Part shown: piece by piece, positions 26,801 through 36,900 of the stretch | Numbering within the stretch: position 1 is the stretch's first letter | How the letters are laid out: every line of letters begins with the position of its first letter | Source: Beroe forskalii | Lineage: Eukaryota; Ctenophora; Nuda; Beroida; Beroidae | Assembly (NCBI GenBank): GCA_011033025.1 | Contig: WFMF01000078.1 | Span: 1-64,000 of the forward strand | Length of the DNA: 64,000 nt | Reading direction: 5' to 3' | The notes under the pieces: model-generated | What the model was told of the DNA's origin: nothing | Seen by the model: only the letters and a program-made list of their open reading frames with translations | Database searches by the model: none | Position numbers and translations under genes: made by a program

Positions 26801-27990
26801 TGTGGTTTTGAACATTTCCATAAGTGGAATATTGAATTTATTTTTCAATTTTTATCTCAACCTTTATTATAGAACCCTATGGGGTGATCGAAAAATAAAT
26901 AGTTTCGAATGGAATTTTTATTTCAATTCAATTGGTGGATTGATAACCATTTTTTTGCATTGATATTTTGTATTTACATGTTATTAGTATTACAAGATTC
27001 ATTGAGTTGTTGATTCTAAATGCAGTCAATTTCTAGTTCTTTGTGACTACTGTATGAAATTCTTTCATTACTTTATGATGATCATAATGCTGACGATCAT
27101 GAAAATTGTGGAAGATCTGAACCTACTTGCTATAAACTTCACTCTTTTTAAACATTCGTGAAGTATTAAAGTTAAACTCGTTTTTCACGACGATTATCAA
27201 TTTATTCTGATTGATATTAGAATTCTTCCGATCTTAAACTCTGTCAAATCCCTCACAGCATCTTTTTAAACCCATCTTTCTCCCTCAGGGCCGTGAGCGG
27301 ATGATCGCAGGCACGCTACAACGCAATATCCGGGACATTACTGCAGACTGTAACCCCGCCCTCCGACCCATCTGCTCCTACGAGAACCCGCACCTCGTCA
27401 GATACCTGTACAAACTGTCTCTATCGCTGTCTCGCAGAGTATCCAAGCAGCTGAGAGTTGTACACCTGTCTAGAGGTCCTGTCCAGACCGTGCTCAAACC
27501 ATTCGTCATTCAGGTGGGATTGGGTGGGGTTAAACCATTCGTCATTCAGGTGGGATGGGAGGGTCAAACCATTCGTTATTCAGGTGGAGTGGAATGGGGT
27601 TAAACCATTCGTCATTCAAGTTGGATTTGGTGGGTTAAACCATTCGTCATTCAGGTGGGATGGGAGGGTCAAACAATTCGTCATTCAGGTGGGATGGGAG
27701 AGTCAGACCATTCGTGATTTAGGTGGGGATTGACCCCTCTCTTGATGCCTCCCCGTTTGTCATTATAATAATTCTACCCTCCCTCTCTTCAGGTGAAAGA
27801 AGACATCTCGGACGAGGGTGCCTTGCTCCTAAACCTCCGCCCTGTCGCCTCCTACCGCTTCATCTTCTACACCGCCCTAATCCTCCTCCTCTCCTACCTG
27901 TCAGGAGTCAACCCCCTCGTCATATTCGCTTACCTTGGGCTGGCAGTAGCGGCGGGAGCCCTCGCATCCAGCATCATAACCTCCGTGTGA
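17849..27990 (+). CDS. SMPD4: Sphingomyelin phosphodiesterase 4 (neutral sphingomyelinase 3)
   Basis: Exons 17849-17902, 18114-18291, 19715-19841, 20029-20210, 20349-20503, 20784-20912, 21180-21288, 21471-21645, 21849-21963, 22131-22200, 22339-22529, 27289-27513 and 27793-27990 give 635 aa (human about 830-870). In mammals this tail-anchored protein of the ER, nuclear envelope and nuclear-pore region hydrolyses sphingomyelin to ceramide and phosphocholine. Seen: an N-terminal block FLKPNGG like FLDPGG, the diagnostic [10 protein letters not shown] near mid-protein, an [11 protein letters not shown] block before a polar linker, and a C-terminal RPVASYR followed by two hydrophobic helices. The exon 8 start was set at 21471 because the earlier AG at 21428 runs into a stop. 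Exon 10 may start within a duplicated segment. Introns 2 and 11 each contain another gene. Confidence 0.88.
18468..19103 (+). CDS. ELP6: ELP6-like Elongator subunit, nested in SMPD4 intron 2
   Basis: A single uninterrupted frame of 211 codons. Family role: ELP6 joins ELP4 and ELP5 in a RecA-fold hexameric ring of the Elongator complex, which modifies wobble uridines of tRNAs. Seen: an N-terminal helix, a VVTVLHH strand, a central acidic strand [17 protein letters not shown] matching the VDDLSVLLSLG region of ELP6, then DRVVIATTR, a KDVDGH motif like KDVHGQ, and a C-terminus ending [10 protein letters not shown] like the family's FxxGxSPxVL. No Walker motifs, as expected for ELP6. Human ELP6 is ~266 aa, so this one is short, mainly at the N-terminus. 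It lies on the same strand as SMPD4 between exons 2 and 3 (intron 18292-19714). An AG ends 3 bp before the ATG. Confidence 0.75.
   Translation: MILDPLHPWLSEASSLLSSRRHGNTSSLISYLLHKHLKDNRVVTVLHHPGDWCQQHITALLSKCGVNVAELVSSSQLRFVELHCPLDSSPDLAGTVESLAECDVVVVMDIHLLLGIGCTLRDVVCFTQRLLRSDRVVIATTREADETAQLNALLGTLLGNVTCLDTLESGASKDVDGHVTYSTLGVEKKALYKASERGVRVFPLGTSPGTV
20545..20783. repeat. 40-bp tandem repeat abutting SMPD4 exon 6 acceptor
   Basis: Six copies of a ~40-bp unit containing ctttaccagtgatttcag (taccagtgat at 20552, 20591, 20631, 20671, 20711 and 20757). The last copy runs directly into the functional acceptor ending at 20783. Confidence 0.9.
21632..21849. repeat. Direct repeats at both splice sites of SMPD4 intron 8
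   Basis: The exon 8 end (21632-21645) and the intron 8 acceptor (ending 21848) share cctcctctactcagg. A third, weaker copy (ctcctcttctcaggt) follows at 21660. An intron flanked by direct repeats that contain AG|G is the pattern expected from intron gain by segmental duplication. Confidence 0.7.
21934..22130. repeat. ~30-bp duplication at SMPD4 exon 9/10
   Basis: The coding stretch aaactctctatcgagatcg and onward at 21934-21963 recurs at 22101-22130 with two mismatches. The second copy continues as the coding sequence that belongs after the first. Splicing from the GT at 21964 to the AG at 22129-22130 removes the second copy and keeps the protein continuous. Confidence 0.8.
22620..22840 (-). 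mobile_element. tRNA-derived SINE candidate
   Basis: On the minus strand, tggccagttggtgttat (about 22818-22834) resembles a polymerase III A box and gggttcgaacc (22774-22785) is a near-consensus B box, at tRNA-like spacing. A non-tRNA body follows down to about 22620. The stem region is too degenerate for a functional tRNA. It lies in SMPD4 intron 11. Confidence 0.55.
25559..26768 (+). pseudogene. Unrecognised intronless gene, frame broken, nested in SMPD4 intron 11
   Basis: Two overlapping frames, 25559-26299 (246 codons) and 26262-26768 (168 codons), look like one protein split by a one-base shift inside 26262-26299. The first part has five NGTM-type heptads, then a [18 protein letters not shown] stretch suggestive of alternating beta strands. 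The second has a Cys/His-containing middle ([13 protein letters not shown]) and a helical C-terminus. I do not recognise the family. A TTTCAG acceptor ends at 25538, 20 bp before the ATG, so it may have its own 5' UTR intron. Options are a live gene with a sequencing indel, a decaying retrocopy, or two overlapping genes. Confidence 0.45.
25682..25786 (+). repeat. 21-bp coding tandem repeat
   Basis: Five 21-bp units (aatggcaccatgacaacacaa type) encode NGTM-xxx heptads. The length is a multiple of three, so the frame is kept. Part of the unrecognised nested gene. Confidence 0.9.
27497..27722. repeat. Tandemly amplified 5' splice site of SMPD4 exon 12
   Basis: The exon 12 end plus donor (ccattcgtcattcag|gtggga, donor at 27514) is followed in the intron by about six further copies with 32-39 bp spacing. 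Most retain a cag|gtgg donor. Each extra copy is a potential alternative 5' splice site. Confidence 0.9.
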
Positions 27991-28420
27991 TGGACTGTGA
28001 GTGAACTGAGTATTTGATTATCATGTCCTTTTTTAGTTTAAGATTAATCTCAGGTTGCTAATTTGAGTTTGAGATGGTTGCTTTTCGTTTGCACTTTACA
28101 AGGCTACTTACTAGTGTTTTTTTTAAACTTACTGCATGTGTTTGACGACACTCGAGGATGCTTCGAGAGGGACTTGGAACTGGAGGAATGACACATCCCG
28201 AACTCGAATGCTCGGCCCTCGGGGATGCTTGCAGCATACAAACCTGCGAGAAGCATTCCTTTGGAGGTCAAGATGTTGTATTTTCTACATTTCATATGTT
28301 TTAAGTTTTAAATCTTTCACTAGGTACTTGATTTAAATTATTTTTTCATTGTGTTTGAATTAAATTTATGAAGAACTTGAAGTTAAAGGATTGTTTATTT
28401 TACTTAAATTACAGCAATAA

Positions 28421-29185
28421 AAATGTGCGCATTTCTTCAAGAAGAAAAGTGCGCGCATTTCTTCAAAATCAAAGGAGGAAAGTGTGCGCATTTCTTCAAA
28501 GAAGAAAAGTGCGCGCATTTCTTCAAAGAAGTAAAGTGCGCGTATTTCTTCAAAGAATAAAAGTGCGCGCATTTCTTTAAAGAAGAAAAGTGCGCTCATT
28601 TCTTCAAAGAAGAAACGTGCGCGCATTTCTTCAACGAAGAAAAGTGCGCGCATTTCTTCAACGAAGAAAAGTGCGCGCATTTCTTCAACGAAGAAAAGTG
28701 CGCGCATTTCTTCAACGAAGAAAAGTGCGCGCATTTCTTCAACGAAGAAAAGTGCGCGCATTTCTTCAACGAAGAAAAGTGCGCGCATTTCTTCAACGAA
28801 GAAAAGTGCGCGCATTTCTTCAACGAAGAAAAGTGCGCGCATTTCTTCAACGAAAAAAGTGCGCGCATTTCTTCAAAGAAGAAAAGTGCGCGCATTTCTT
28901 CAAAGAAGAAAAGTGCGCGCGCATTTAATTTCTTCAAAGAAGAAAAGTGCGCGCATTTCTTCAACGAAGAAAAGTGCGCGCATCTCTTCAACGAAAAAAT
29001 GTGCGCGCATTTCTTCAACGAAGAAAGGTGCGCGCATTTCTTCAACGAAGAAAAGTGCGCGCATTTCTTCAACGAAGAAAAGTGCGCGCATTTCTTCAAA
29101 GAAGAAAAGTGCGCGCATTTCTTTAAAAAAGAAAAGTGCGCGCATTTCTTTAAAAAAGATAAGTGCGCGCATTTCTTCAAAAAGA
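28421..29185. repeat. 27-bp satellite array
   Basis: About 28 copies of a 27-bp unit. Each holds the alternating palindrome TGCGCGCA and a small hairpin TTCTTC-AAC-GAAGAA. Because 27 is divisible by three and the unit lacks stops in most frames, both strands show long spurious open frames. AATAAA at 28416, at the array's edge, could serve as the SMPD4 poly(A) signal. Confidence 0.95.
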
Positions 29186-29224
29186 TGATAGCAGCCAGAT
29201 TTTTAAAACAATGTTAAATTCTTA

Positions 29225-29432
29225 ATGTCCGGTCCATAAAATAAGGCAACTGCATCGTTCCGCGTCGATCTAATGAATTGATCAAATGAAAAACGCACAC
29301 AATAATTGCTCGCGCTTGCTGTTTTGCGCGGATGTCATCATAAAAGTGTATATTGTGCTCGTTTTTCATTTGATCAGTCCATTCGATTGCTGCGGAACGG
29401 TGATACCACCTCATATGGGCCAGAAGATCCAG
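29225..29432. mobile_element. Foldback/MITE-like element
   Basis: Imperfect inverted arms of ~90 bp. The inner part is best conserved: tgatcaaatgaaaaacgc near 29278 pairs with gcgtttttcatttgatca-like sequence ending near 29377. Outer parts (ccgttccgc/gcggaacgg) also pair. No coding capacity. Confidence 0.6.
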
Positions 29433-30393
29433 CAAACTGTCTAATGAATCATTGATATTTTTTGTGAATTTTATGAAATTTATTTTATTTTATTTATAAA
29501 TTTTGCTGAGAATCATCTACCTGTGTTTTTTGTTTGTGTAATTGTGTAGGATTGAGTGTTTGGGCTCGATTTCAGTAATAACTATGAGGCTTGCTACATA
29601 GATGACTATTTGTTCTACAAAGAAGAGACTAATTGATATCTGATTATTGTGATACACCATCCATTATGAATATTCGCTACTTACTATCATTTGACTCTCA
29701 TTGGACATTTTTCTACTATGAAACCAAGGAGAGAGAAATCCTCAGGAAACAGAGAAGACTGAGAGTACTATAGTCTAATTTTTCACTTGAGGGATTTAAA
29801 TAGCCTTTTAAATTTGGTGAATTGGGCCTACTGCTTGGTTGAGCAGTATCTGCTGCCAACATGATCTAGAGTTCATGTGAGAGATTGGCAGTTCAATGGT
29901 CTGGGAAATCCTCACTCATAAAAAACATGCCAACCTAACCTTGGGTAGCTCACTTTTCCGAATTGCAGGACTGTGTGTATCTGTCAGCCTGATGGTGTGT
30001 ATTCTAGTGCACTGTATGCGTTCTACAACACACCCCCTCAGCATCTCTTGAGGGATTGACTTCATTTTTATAATGGTTTGTTTCACTGAAATTATCAGTC
30101 AAATCAAACACTTACCTATGAAATACTTGCTTTCTAGGTGATTGATCGTTTCAGTGAATCACATTAATTCTCAAATATGAAATATACACTATTGTCCACT
30201 ATTTATATTCAACTGTAAGTTTTGAGAAAACTACCTATCTCTTCAGGAGTGTAACAAAACATTTTCAGTTAATTCAATATGTGTTGTGTTATAAGACTTC
30301 TTGATTAAAGGTGCTTAGAGGTGCATAGTGCTCTCACCAAATTGTATTGACTAGATGACAAAAACCTTTAATACCTATTTATTTTTCTAGATT
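29433..30393. other. Intergenic region, no gene seen
   Basis: AT-rich sequence between the satellite region and the REXO5-like gene. An atttttctag acceptor-like site ends at 30390, three bases before the ATG. Confidence 0.5.
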
Positions 30394-32076
30394 ATGAAAA
30401 AGAAAAGAAAGTTGAAGGAACTTGAAGAATCAGATAAAGATCATACATCAGTCATCTCTCAATCTAAATCAACTGACTTGGGGCAAGACAAACCTGACAA
30501 AATGTCAAGGAAGAACAAACGAAAGAAAAAGGGGCTTTCAAAGGGGGATCTATCTAGAAGTAGTGTTAAACCCAACAAAACCTCTGAAGCTATCCCCAAT
30601 CCATTTGAACCATGTGATGTTTCAATTCTAAAGAATTTTGGGGAGCTAAAAAGCAAAGATATACAGACTCTTGCCTTGTACTACTTAGGGTGTACTAAAG
30701 TCGTGCCTGATTGGTGTTTGGTAACCAATAGAGGGACAGGTAACAAGGTTTGTATAGTCATGGTTGAGGCTCTTTACCCCTTTATCTACAGGACAATGAG
30801 TGAATATATGCCCAACTTTAGTTCTCTCTTCCCTGATGGCCCAACAGAGGTTCAGAACCCAGGGAGTGATCTTTATGTTACACCTGCAGGGTCAGTTATT
30901 CTGGAAAAGGAGCCAAGAAAACGATCTAATGATTCTACATCAAAGAACAGACAAGATGATTCTAGTTCCTCAAGTCTACCCCCAGTACAGGACTATGTCC
31001 TAAAAAATGACTACATGATGGCTCATGAATACCCTACCCTTGACATGCTCAACAAGGAACCAGGTTGGAAAAGGTTCACAGGAAACATATCAGTACAAGC
31101 TGCCTTGTACCCTCTCTATGCCATAGACTGTGAAATGTGTAAGACTGCTGAAGGCTCTGAAGTAACTCAAATAGCCATTGTAGATGAAACACTTAACTGT
31201 ATCTACAAAACTTATATCAAACCAGCTAATCCAATTATTGATTATGTCACAGCTTACAGTGGCATAACAGCTGAAATCCTGCATGATGTCACCACAACAC
31301 TGGCTCAGGTGATAAAGCACATCAACAACATCTTACCTCCACAAGCAATATTTGTAGGTCATTCCTTGGAGAATGATTTGAGATGTTTGAAGCTGTATCA
31401 CGACAAAGTGATAGACACAGCTACTCTCTATAGTGCTGGGAAAGGTGGCAACCTAAAGCCAGGACTTAGGTTTCTGGCTATGAGGTTCCTGAAGGCTAAG
31501 ATTCAGGATGGATGTAATGGTCATGACCCAGCAGAAGATGCCATGACCTGCATGAGACTTGTCAGGCTCAAAGTGAAAAATGGTCCTAAATTTGGGATGG
31601 CAAAGAACAATGGTGATGACCATTCACTATCAATATACCTTACAAAACAGTCCAAAACTGGTGTTTTCGTTGACAAACCCATTGTTGTTCAGCAGCACTG
31701 TCATGGACTGGCTCAAGCCTTGCCAGCTACCTCAGATGAGGCTGCTATTGACACCTTTGTCCGACGTCTCTCAACCAAATCAGAGTTTTTCTGGTTGCAC
31801 CTTTACAAACTAGAACCCATCTACCGAGCATGTACTACAATCCATGACATGATAAACAACCCTGATCTAGTGCCAGCACTCAAGTTCATAGATGAGTGTA
31901 TCAAGAATATCTACACTGCATTGCCAGCAGATACTCTTCTGGTTGTCTTTAGTGGATGTAGTGGGTACTGGAAGAAACCAGAATTTAATGGCAGTGATGA
32001 GGCCATGAAAAAGCTCATGATAAATATAGTGGCTCAAGTTAGGCGAGGTTTGATGTTTATGAAAGTGAAGAATTGA
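30394..32076 (+). CDS. REXO5: REXO5-like DEDDh 3'-5' RNA exonuclease
   Basis: A single uninterrupted frame of 560 codons. Family role: nuclear and nucleolar 3'-5' exonuclease trimming snoRNA and rRNA 3' ends (vertebrate REXO5/NEF-sp; insect Rexo5). Seen: a Lys-rich N-terminus with KKKRK- and KNKRKKK-type nuclear signals (residues 2-50), a PDWCLVTNRG block shared with REXO5, and the exonuclease fold at about 240-400. Metal ligands are Asp245 and Glu247 in AIDCEMC, Asp328 in GHSLENDL, and His377 plus Asp382 in GHDPAEDA. The C-terminal ~100 residues resemble the invertebrate form; the two RRMs of human REXO5 (774 aa) are not evident. The absence of introns contrasts with its neighbours, so a retrocopy origin or loss of introns is possible. 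All catalytic residues are intact. Confidence 0.85.
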   Translation: MKKKRKLKELEESDKDHTSVISQSKSTDLGQDKPDKMSRKNKRKKKGLSKGDLSRSSVKPNKTSEAIPNPFEPCDVSILKNFGELKSKDIQTLALYYLGCTKVVPDWCLVTNRGTGNKVCIVMVEALYPFIYRTMSEYMPNFSSLFPDGPTEVQNPGSDLYVTPAGSVILEKEPRKRSNDSTSKNRQDDSSSSSLPPVQDYVLKNDYMMAHEYPTLDMLNKEPGWKRFTGNISVQAALYPLYAIDCEMCKTAEGSEVTQIAIVDETLNCIYKTYIKPANPIIDYVTAYSGITAEILHDVTTTLAQVIKHINNILPPQAIFVGHSLENDLRCLKLYHDKVIDTATLYSAGKGGNLKPGLRFLAMRFLKAKIQDGCNGHDPAEDAMTCMRLVRLKVKNGPKFGMAKNNGDDHSLSIYLTKQSKTGVFVDKPIVVQQHCHGLAQALPATSDEAAIDTFVRRLSTKSEFFWLHLYKLEPIYRACTTIHDMINNPDLVPALKFIDECIKNIYTALPADTLLVVFSGCSGYWKKPEFNGSDEAMKKLMINIVAQVRRGLMFMKVKN

Positions 32077-33919
32077 ATCATTAGTGTGTTTAGGAAATCA
32101 AAATGGGGTTATTATGAAGTTATGAGGAACATTCTCTCACATCTTAAACTCTGTATAATTCATACTTATCAGGGGCTGACAGACCCCATGTGGCATTTTG
32201 CCTTCCAAAGGGGCTGAAGGTCCTCAGGTTGAACATGTTACAGTCTTCCCAACAATGCAAGGTGTCGAGCCCAAGGCTCAAAGGGTCTAAGAGTTAGCAT
32301 GCTATGGCAATAGGTACCAAGGTGCATATGATGCATCAGTCAATTAAATGGTCAATTGGTCAATCCAATTCTATCAAGTGATGCATTTTTACACAGAAAC
32401 TATTCGACCAATTAGGTAAGGAAATATCTATAGTATTGTTAGATTAAACACAATTTTAAGTCATTTGGGGCCTATAAAACACATCAGTTGTTTGAATGGA
32501 GTTGACTGATTGACCAATTCTATTCAATCAACCATTGTGTTATAGAGGCCTTAATTACTGTAGACATGCTTCCAAAAATGGCCTGAGAATTTTTGAGAAA
32601 AATTTGAGAAAAACGAGAGAATGAGGAAAACAGGGGAATTTATTAACACATCACCATAAACATAACAATCAATTGTCCGAGAAACTGGTGGTTTTCATCA
32701 AATCAGATAGCTAAATAGTAAAATGATTTGATAGATCATCTTGTTCTCTTTGGAATCATTATATTATATGTAACTTCATCAATTCAAAATTCAAATTAGT
32801 TTATTACATTGCTAAACCATCAAGCTGATCAAAAGTTATTATTTTATTCGGACCTGGTCTCTGGTTCCAATTTTAGGGTTTCATTTACAATACTTTAGAT
32901 TCTTATTTGAAAGCATTTTTTAGTACTTTAGTACATTAGGCTGTAGTTTCTTCTCAAGTCCTTTTATCTTGAGTAATATCTTCAATTTTCAATGGGTACT
33001 GTAAATTGGTAACATAATCCTTTATCTTGATTTTTTAATGGGTACTGTAAGTTGGTCTCAACAATAATAAATTTTACTGCAACAATAAATTGTACTGGGG
33101 ATTAGATATACATTTTCATATAAAACATCTTGTTGAAAATCAGCATTCAACTCCACAAAAATAACAATGTTTTCCTTTAGTTTGATGAGTTTTTCTGCTT
33201 ATTTGAAATTTTCAAAATGAAATATCTGAATTAAAGTGGTTATAGGTCCTAAAAGCTTAAAAGACACAGGAATAGATTTTTTTTCTAGACTTATAGAGTT
33301 AGAATTACAATCTTTGCTACCATGATGTATGTATGGAAAATTAATAGCAATGTCTTGCCCTCTGCACCCACCACTCATCTGACCAGCAAACAACCTTCCT
33401 TTGAAAACATATAATAATCTATAATTGCTCACTTTTTTGAGGGCAAAAGGATGTAGTATAAAGTTAAACACCAGTGTTGCAGAATCTCATGGCATCTAGG
33501 TAAATGGTGAATGGTGATGCCTTTTCTTATTTTCATTTCAAACTGTAACGCCCCCCTTTTCTTTTGTTACCTGTTGATTTTGAGGTTATCACATCGCAGA
33601 AGACATAGGAATATGTTACATCTGTTGGATAACCGTTTAAATTCTTCTTCCTCTCGCATTTCAACCCTTGGCATGCTGGATTTTGTTCTATTTTCCATTA
33701 TATAGCCAAACGCCCTTAAAGATTAAACTTTGGATTGGGACCCCAAAAATAGTTTGTTCTTGGTCTGATCTGTTCTTTTAAATTATTGAATTGAATTGAA
33801 GATCATTCTACATCACGATTTCAAATGTTTATATGAAGGAACCTTATGATTTGGTTGTGCAACACTTATGATTTCATTGATTATCGTGACTACTGACTAT
33901 ATAGCGATTTCGTTGTCTG
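32077..33919. other. Intergenic region, no gene seen
   Basis: AT-rich sequence from the REXO5 stop to the first BTAF1 exon. Short open frames show no family features. A promoter cannot be located by eye. Confidence 0.5.
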
Positions 33920-33966
33920 ATGAGTGAGGGGTACTATTTAATTCTTCAATTAAACAATATTGACAG

Positions 33967-36900
33967 GTTGGACAGGCTTTTGGTCTTGTTGGATACTGGA
34001 TCCACCACTGTTGTGAGATCTGCTGCTGCCAAACAGTTGGGTGACATCCAGAGCTCACACCCTCAGGAGCTTCAAACATTGCTTCAAAAGGTATTTTTCC
34101 TTGCTTTCATGGGTCATTAATCTCATAATGAAATTAAATAAACAAATACATGAAGTATGTTACTCCAAAATAATTAGGTTATTGCAGGTCTATGGCTATC
34201 TAAAGTCAAAGACATGGGAAAGTAGGGTTGCAGCTGGAGAAGCTATTTCTGCAATAATCCAGCATGTTCCTCTTTCTAGTCCAGGTTTATTTGTTTTACA
34301 AATCGCTTAGAAGTAACGTAATATGCATGCTGACCATATCATACAATTGCTTTGGAATTATGTTAATTTGGGTTGGTATTTCCTAGCAATAATTACTGTT
34401 AATTATTAGATATATAATGTAACTAAAATTATTTGATCAAGCTTCCAGTCCAGCTGAGGATGATGGCTGTCGCCTACTATCATTTGATTCTTTCTCCCTG
34501 ACTGATGTCATCTCGCAAGGAAAGCCTCTGCTTGGCAGTGCTGGCACTGAGTTTGATTCACTTCCTCCAGTTAGTTTACGGTCTTCTTTTGTTTTATTGC
34601 CCCTTACCCTGTTTCTGACTCATATGAAGTCCAGCGTTTTACCATTTTGTTTTTAATTTTTTGCATGGTCTGCAATATATCTGTACAAAGTTGAATATTC
34701 AGGAAGAACAGGCCGGTTCCCAAAAGCAGCGTTTGTCTAAGGAACTGGGCCTGACTCTGGGGAATGTCAACTTGTCTGAGGGTCTGTTCAATGATGAGGA
34801 TCTCATGCCAAATACCCCTCCTGCAGTGAAGTGTGAAGATGTCAAACAGGTGATATTATTGTGGGCTGGAGCACAGTTGTGTATTTTTTAGAAAATCTGA
34901 GAATATGAGCTAGTTCCTTCTTTTACTTTGCTTACAACTGATAGCACAGTTCTAGGATCAGGTCGTTTTACTGAGTTTTATCTTAGTTATTTCTCTATTT
35001 GATACTCGATGTAATTAAATGAAAATTGTTTGTTTGCATTCTTCCCTTTCCGTAAAATGTTTCATTGTTTCTCAGAGCGTAGAATTACTCTTGAATGGGA
35101 ATGAGAATTTATCAGCCCGTGAGAGGAACAAAGCAAAACGAAAAGTGAAGCAGATCTCTCGTCAAAATAGCCTCAGTGCCAGGTACTGTTATTTGAGAAT
35201 TTGGTGTTACTCTGTCGGAGAAACGGAAAATTCAGACCAAAAATTTGAAATTAGCACTTATCATAGGTGATCCTTTGGCGCTTTGCCATGTAAACAACAC
35301 AGCAATATCCTTCTTCAAACCTCTCACAGAGAGACAGTGAAGAGGCAGAAGACGATGGAGGACGAGTGGCCCACTCCTGATGGAGACGAGTGGCCACTCC
35401 TAACCCTCGCTCAGCTGCTGCTAGACGATGTGGTCAGCACCGAGTGGGAAACTAGGCATGGAGCCGCCATCGGACTCAGATCTGTGGTACTGCACTGACC
35501 CCTGACGGGTGGGGGGAGGGGCAGGCTCCTTTGTAAAATGTAAATTTGCCATGCTCAGGTCAGCTAAGCAAAGGGGAAGGTGCAAAGATAATATTGTTTT
35601 TGTGGGGAGGGTTAGGGAGGGCGGAGCATGAAAATTACTCACTCAATATTAGTTTGGATTATGGAGGAGAATACTTAACACTTATACATCAGTTGAGTTT
35701 TCTATACCTCTTCCCCACAGATCTATCTTAACGAAGCACCGTCACACGACACCGTGGTTAGTGGATGTCTCCCTGAGACTCATCACTGTGCTGGCTCTGG
35801 ACAGATTCGGAGACTACGTCTCTCATGAGGTTTACTAGGGGAATGTGTAGTGAGAGTGTACGTTATATTCGTGTTTAAGTGCTAAGATGTGTGAGCATAA
35901 GAATTGTACCACAGTACTGCATGATATTAAGTTTCTCGCATGATATTAGATACACCTCTTAGAATTTATATTATATTATGACTGTTAATCACGGCATAAT
36001 ATTCTCTATTCTCTCATTCCTTGTTCCTTATTCCCCGGAATCCTCATTCCCTCCTCCCTATTCTCCAGAATACACATTCCCTATTCCCTATTCCCCGAAA
36101 ACTTCATTCACTTTTAGGCTTTTCCCTAGAATCCTCATTCCTTGTTCCCTTTTCCTTGTTCCTTATTCCCCTCATCCCCCATTCCCTGCAGGTAGTTGCC
36201 CCAGTTCGTGAGACTACAGCCCAAGTACTGGGTATAATCTCCACCCACCTGACCCATCATTCCCTGTTCCCTATTCCCTAGAACCCCCATTCCCTGTTCT
36301 CTTTCCCCTGTTCCCTATTCCCTATTCCCCTCATTTTCTGTTTTCTGCAGGTAGTTGCCCCAGTTCGTGAGACAACAGCCCAAGTGCTGGGTATAATCTC
36401 CACCCACCTGACCCAGCTGGACTCCCTCCAGCACCTCTTCTTACAACTACTACAGTGCAACGAGTGGCAGGCTAGACATGGAGGTCTCCTTGCCATAAAG
36501 TACCTCCTAGCAGCCAGGCAGGTATTGTGCTTGACAAGTCCCCTGGAATTCCATTCTATGTCGGTTTTTACATTTTGAATCATCATTTCATCGCTAATTG
36601 CAATTAAAGATCTGTACCCCGAGACTGAATTTCCACATGAAATCAAATCCTATGAAATTTTATTCTGGAACTCAGTCATGACATCAATAATCTGTATCCT
36701 TGTGTTGACCCTCGTTAGCAGTGACTTTGGCTTCATTGTGTTGTTAGAAACTGCAGTGTCTCCCAGGACATCAGTTCGGAGTTCCTGACCCTCCTGCTCC
36801 CCTACGTTATACGCAGTATCAGTGACGAAGACGATGACGTCAGAGCTGTTGCAGCTTCTGCACTGCTACCCGTAGCTCACTCGGTCAGTTTTACCGATAA

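Noticed and set aside
28421..29185. CRISPR-like array
   Set aside because: The repeats are directly contiguous without unique spacers, the host is an animal, and no cas genes are present.
28366..29217. Several long open frames on both strands (MRALFFVEE- and KVRAFLQRR-type repeats)
   Set aside because: All are readings of the 27-bp satellite; a stop-free unit divisible by three gives open frames in several registers.
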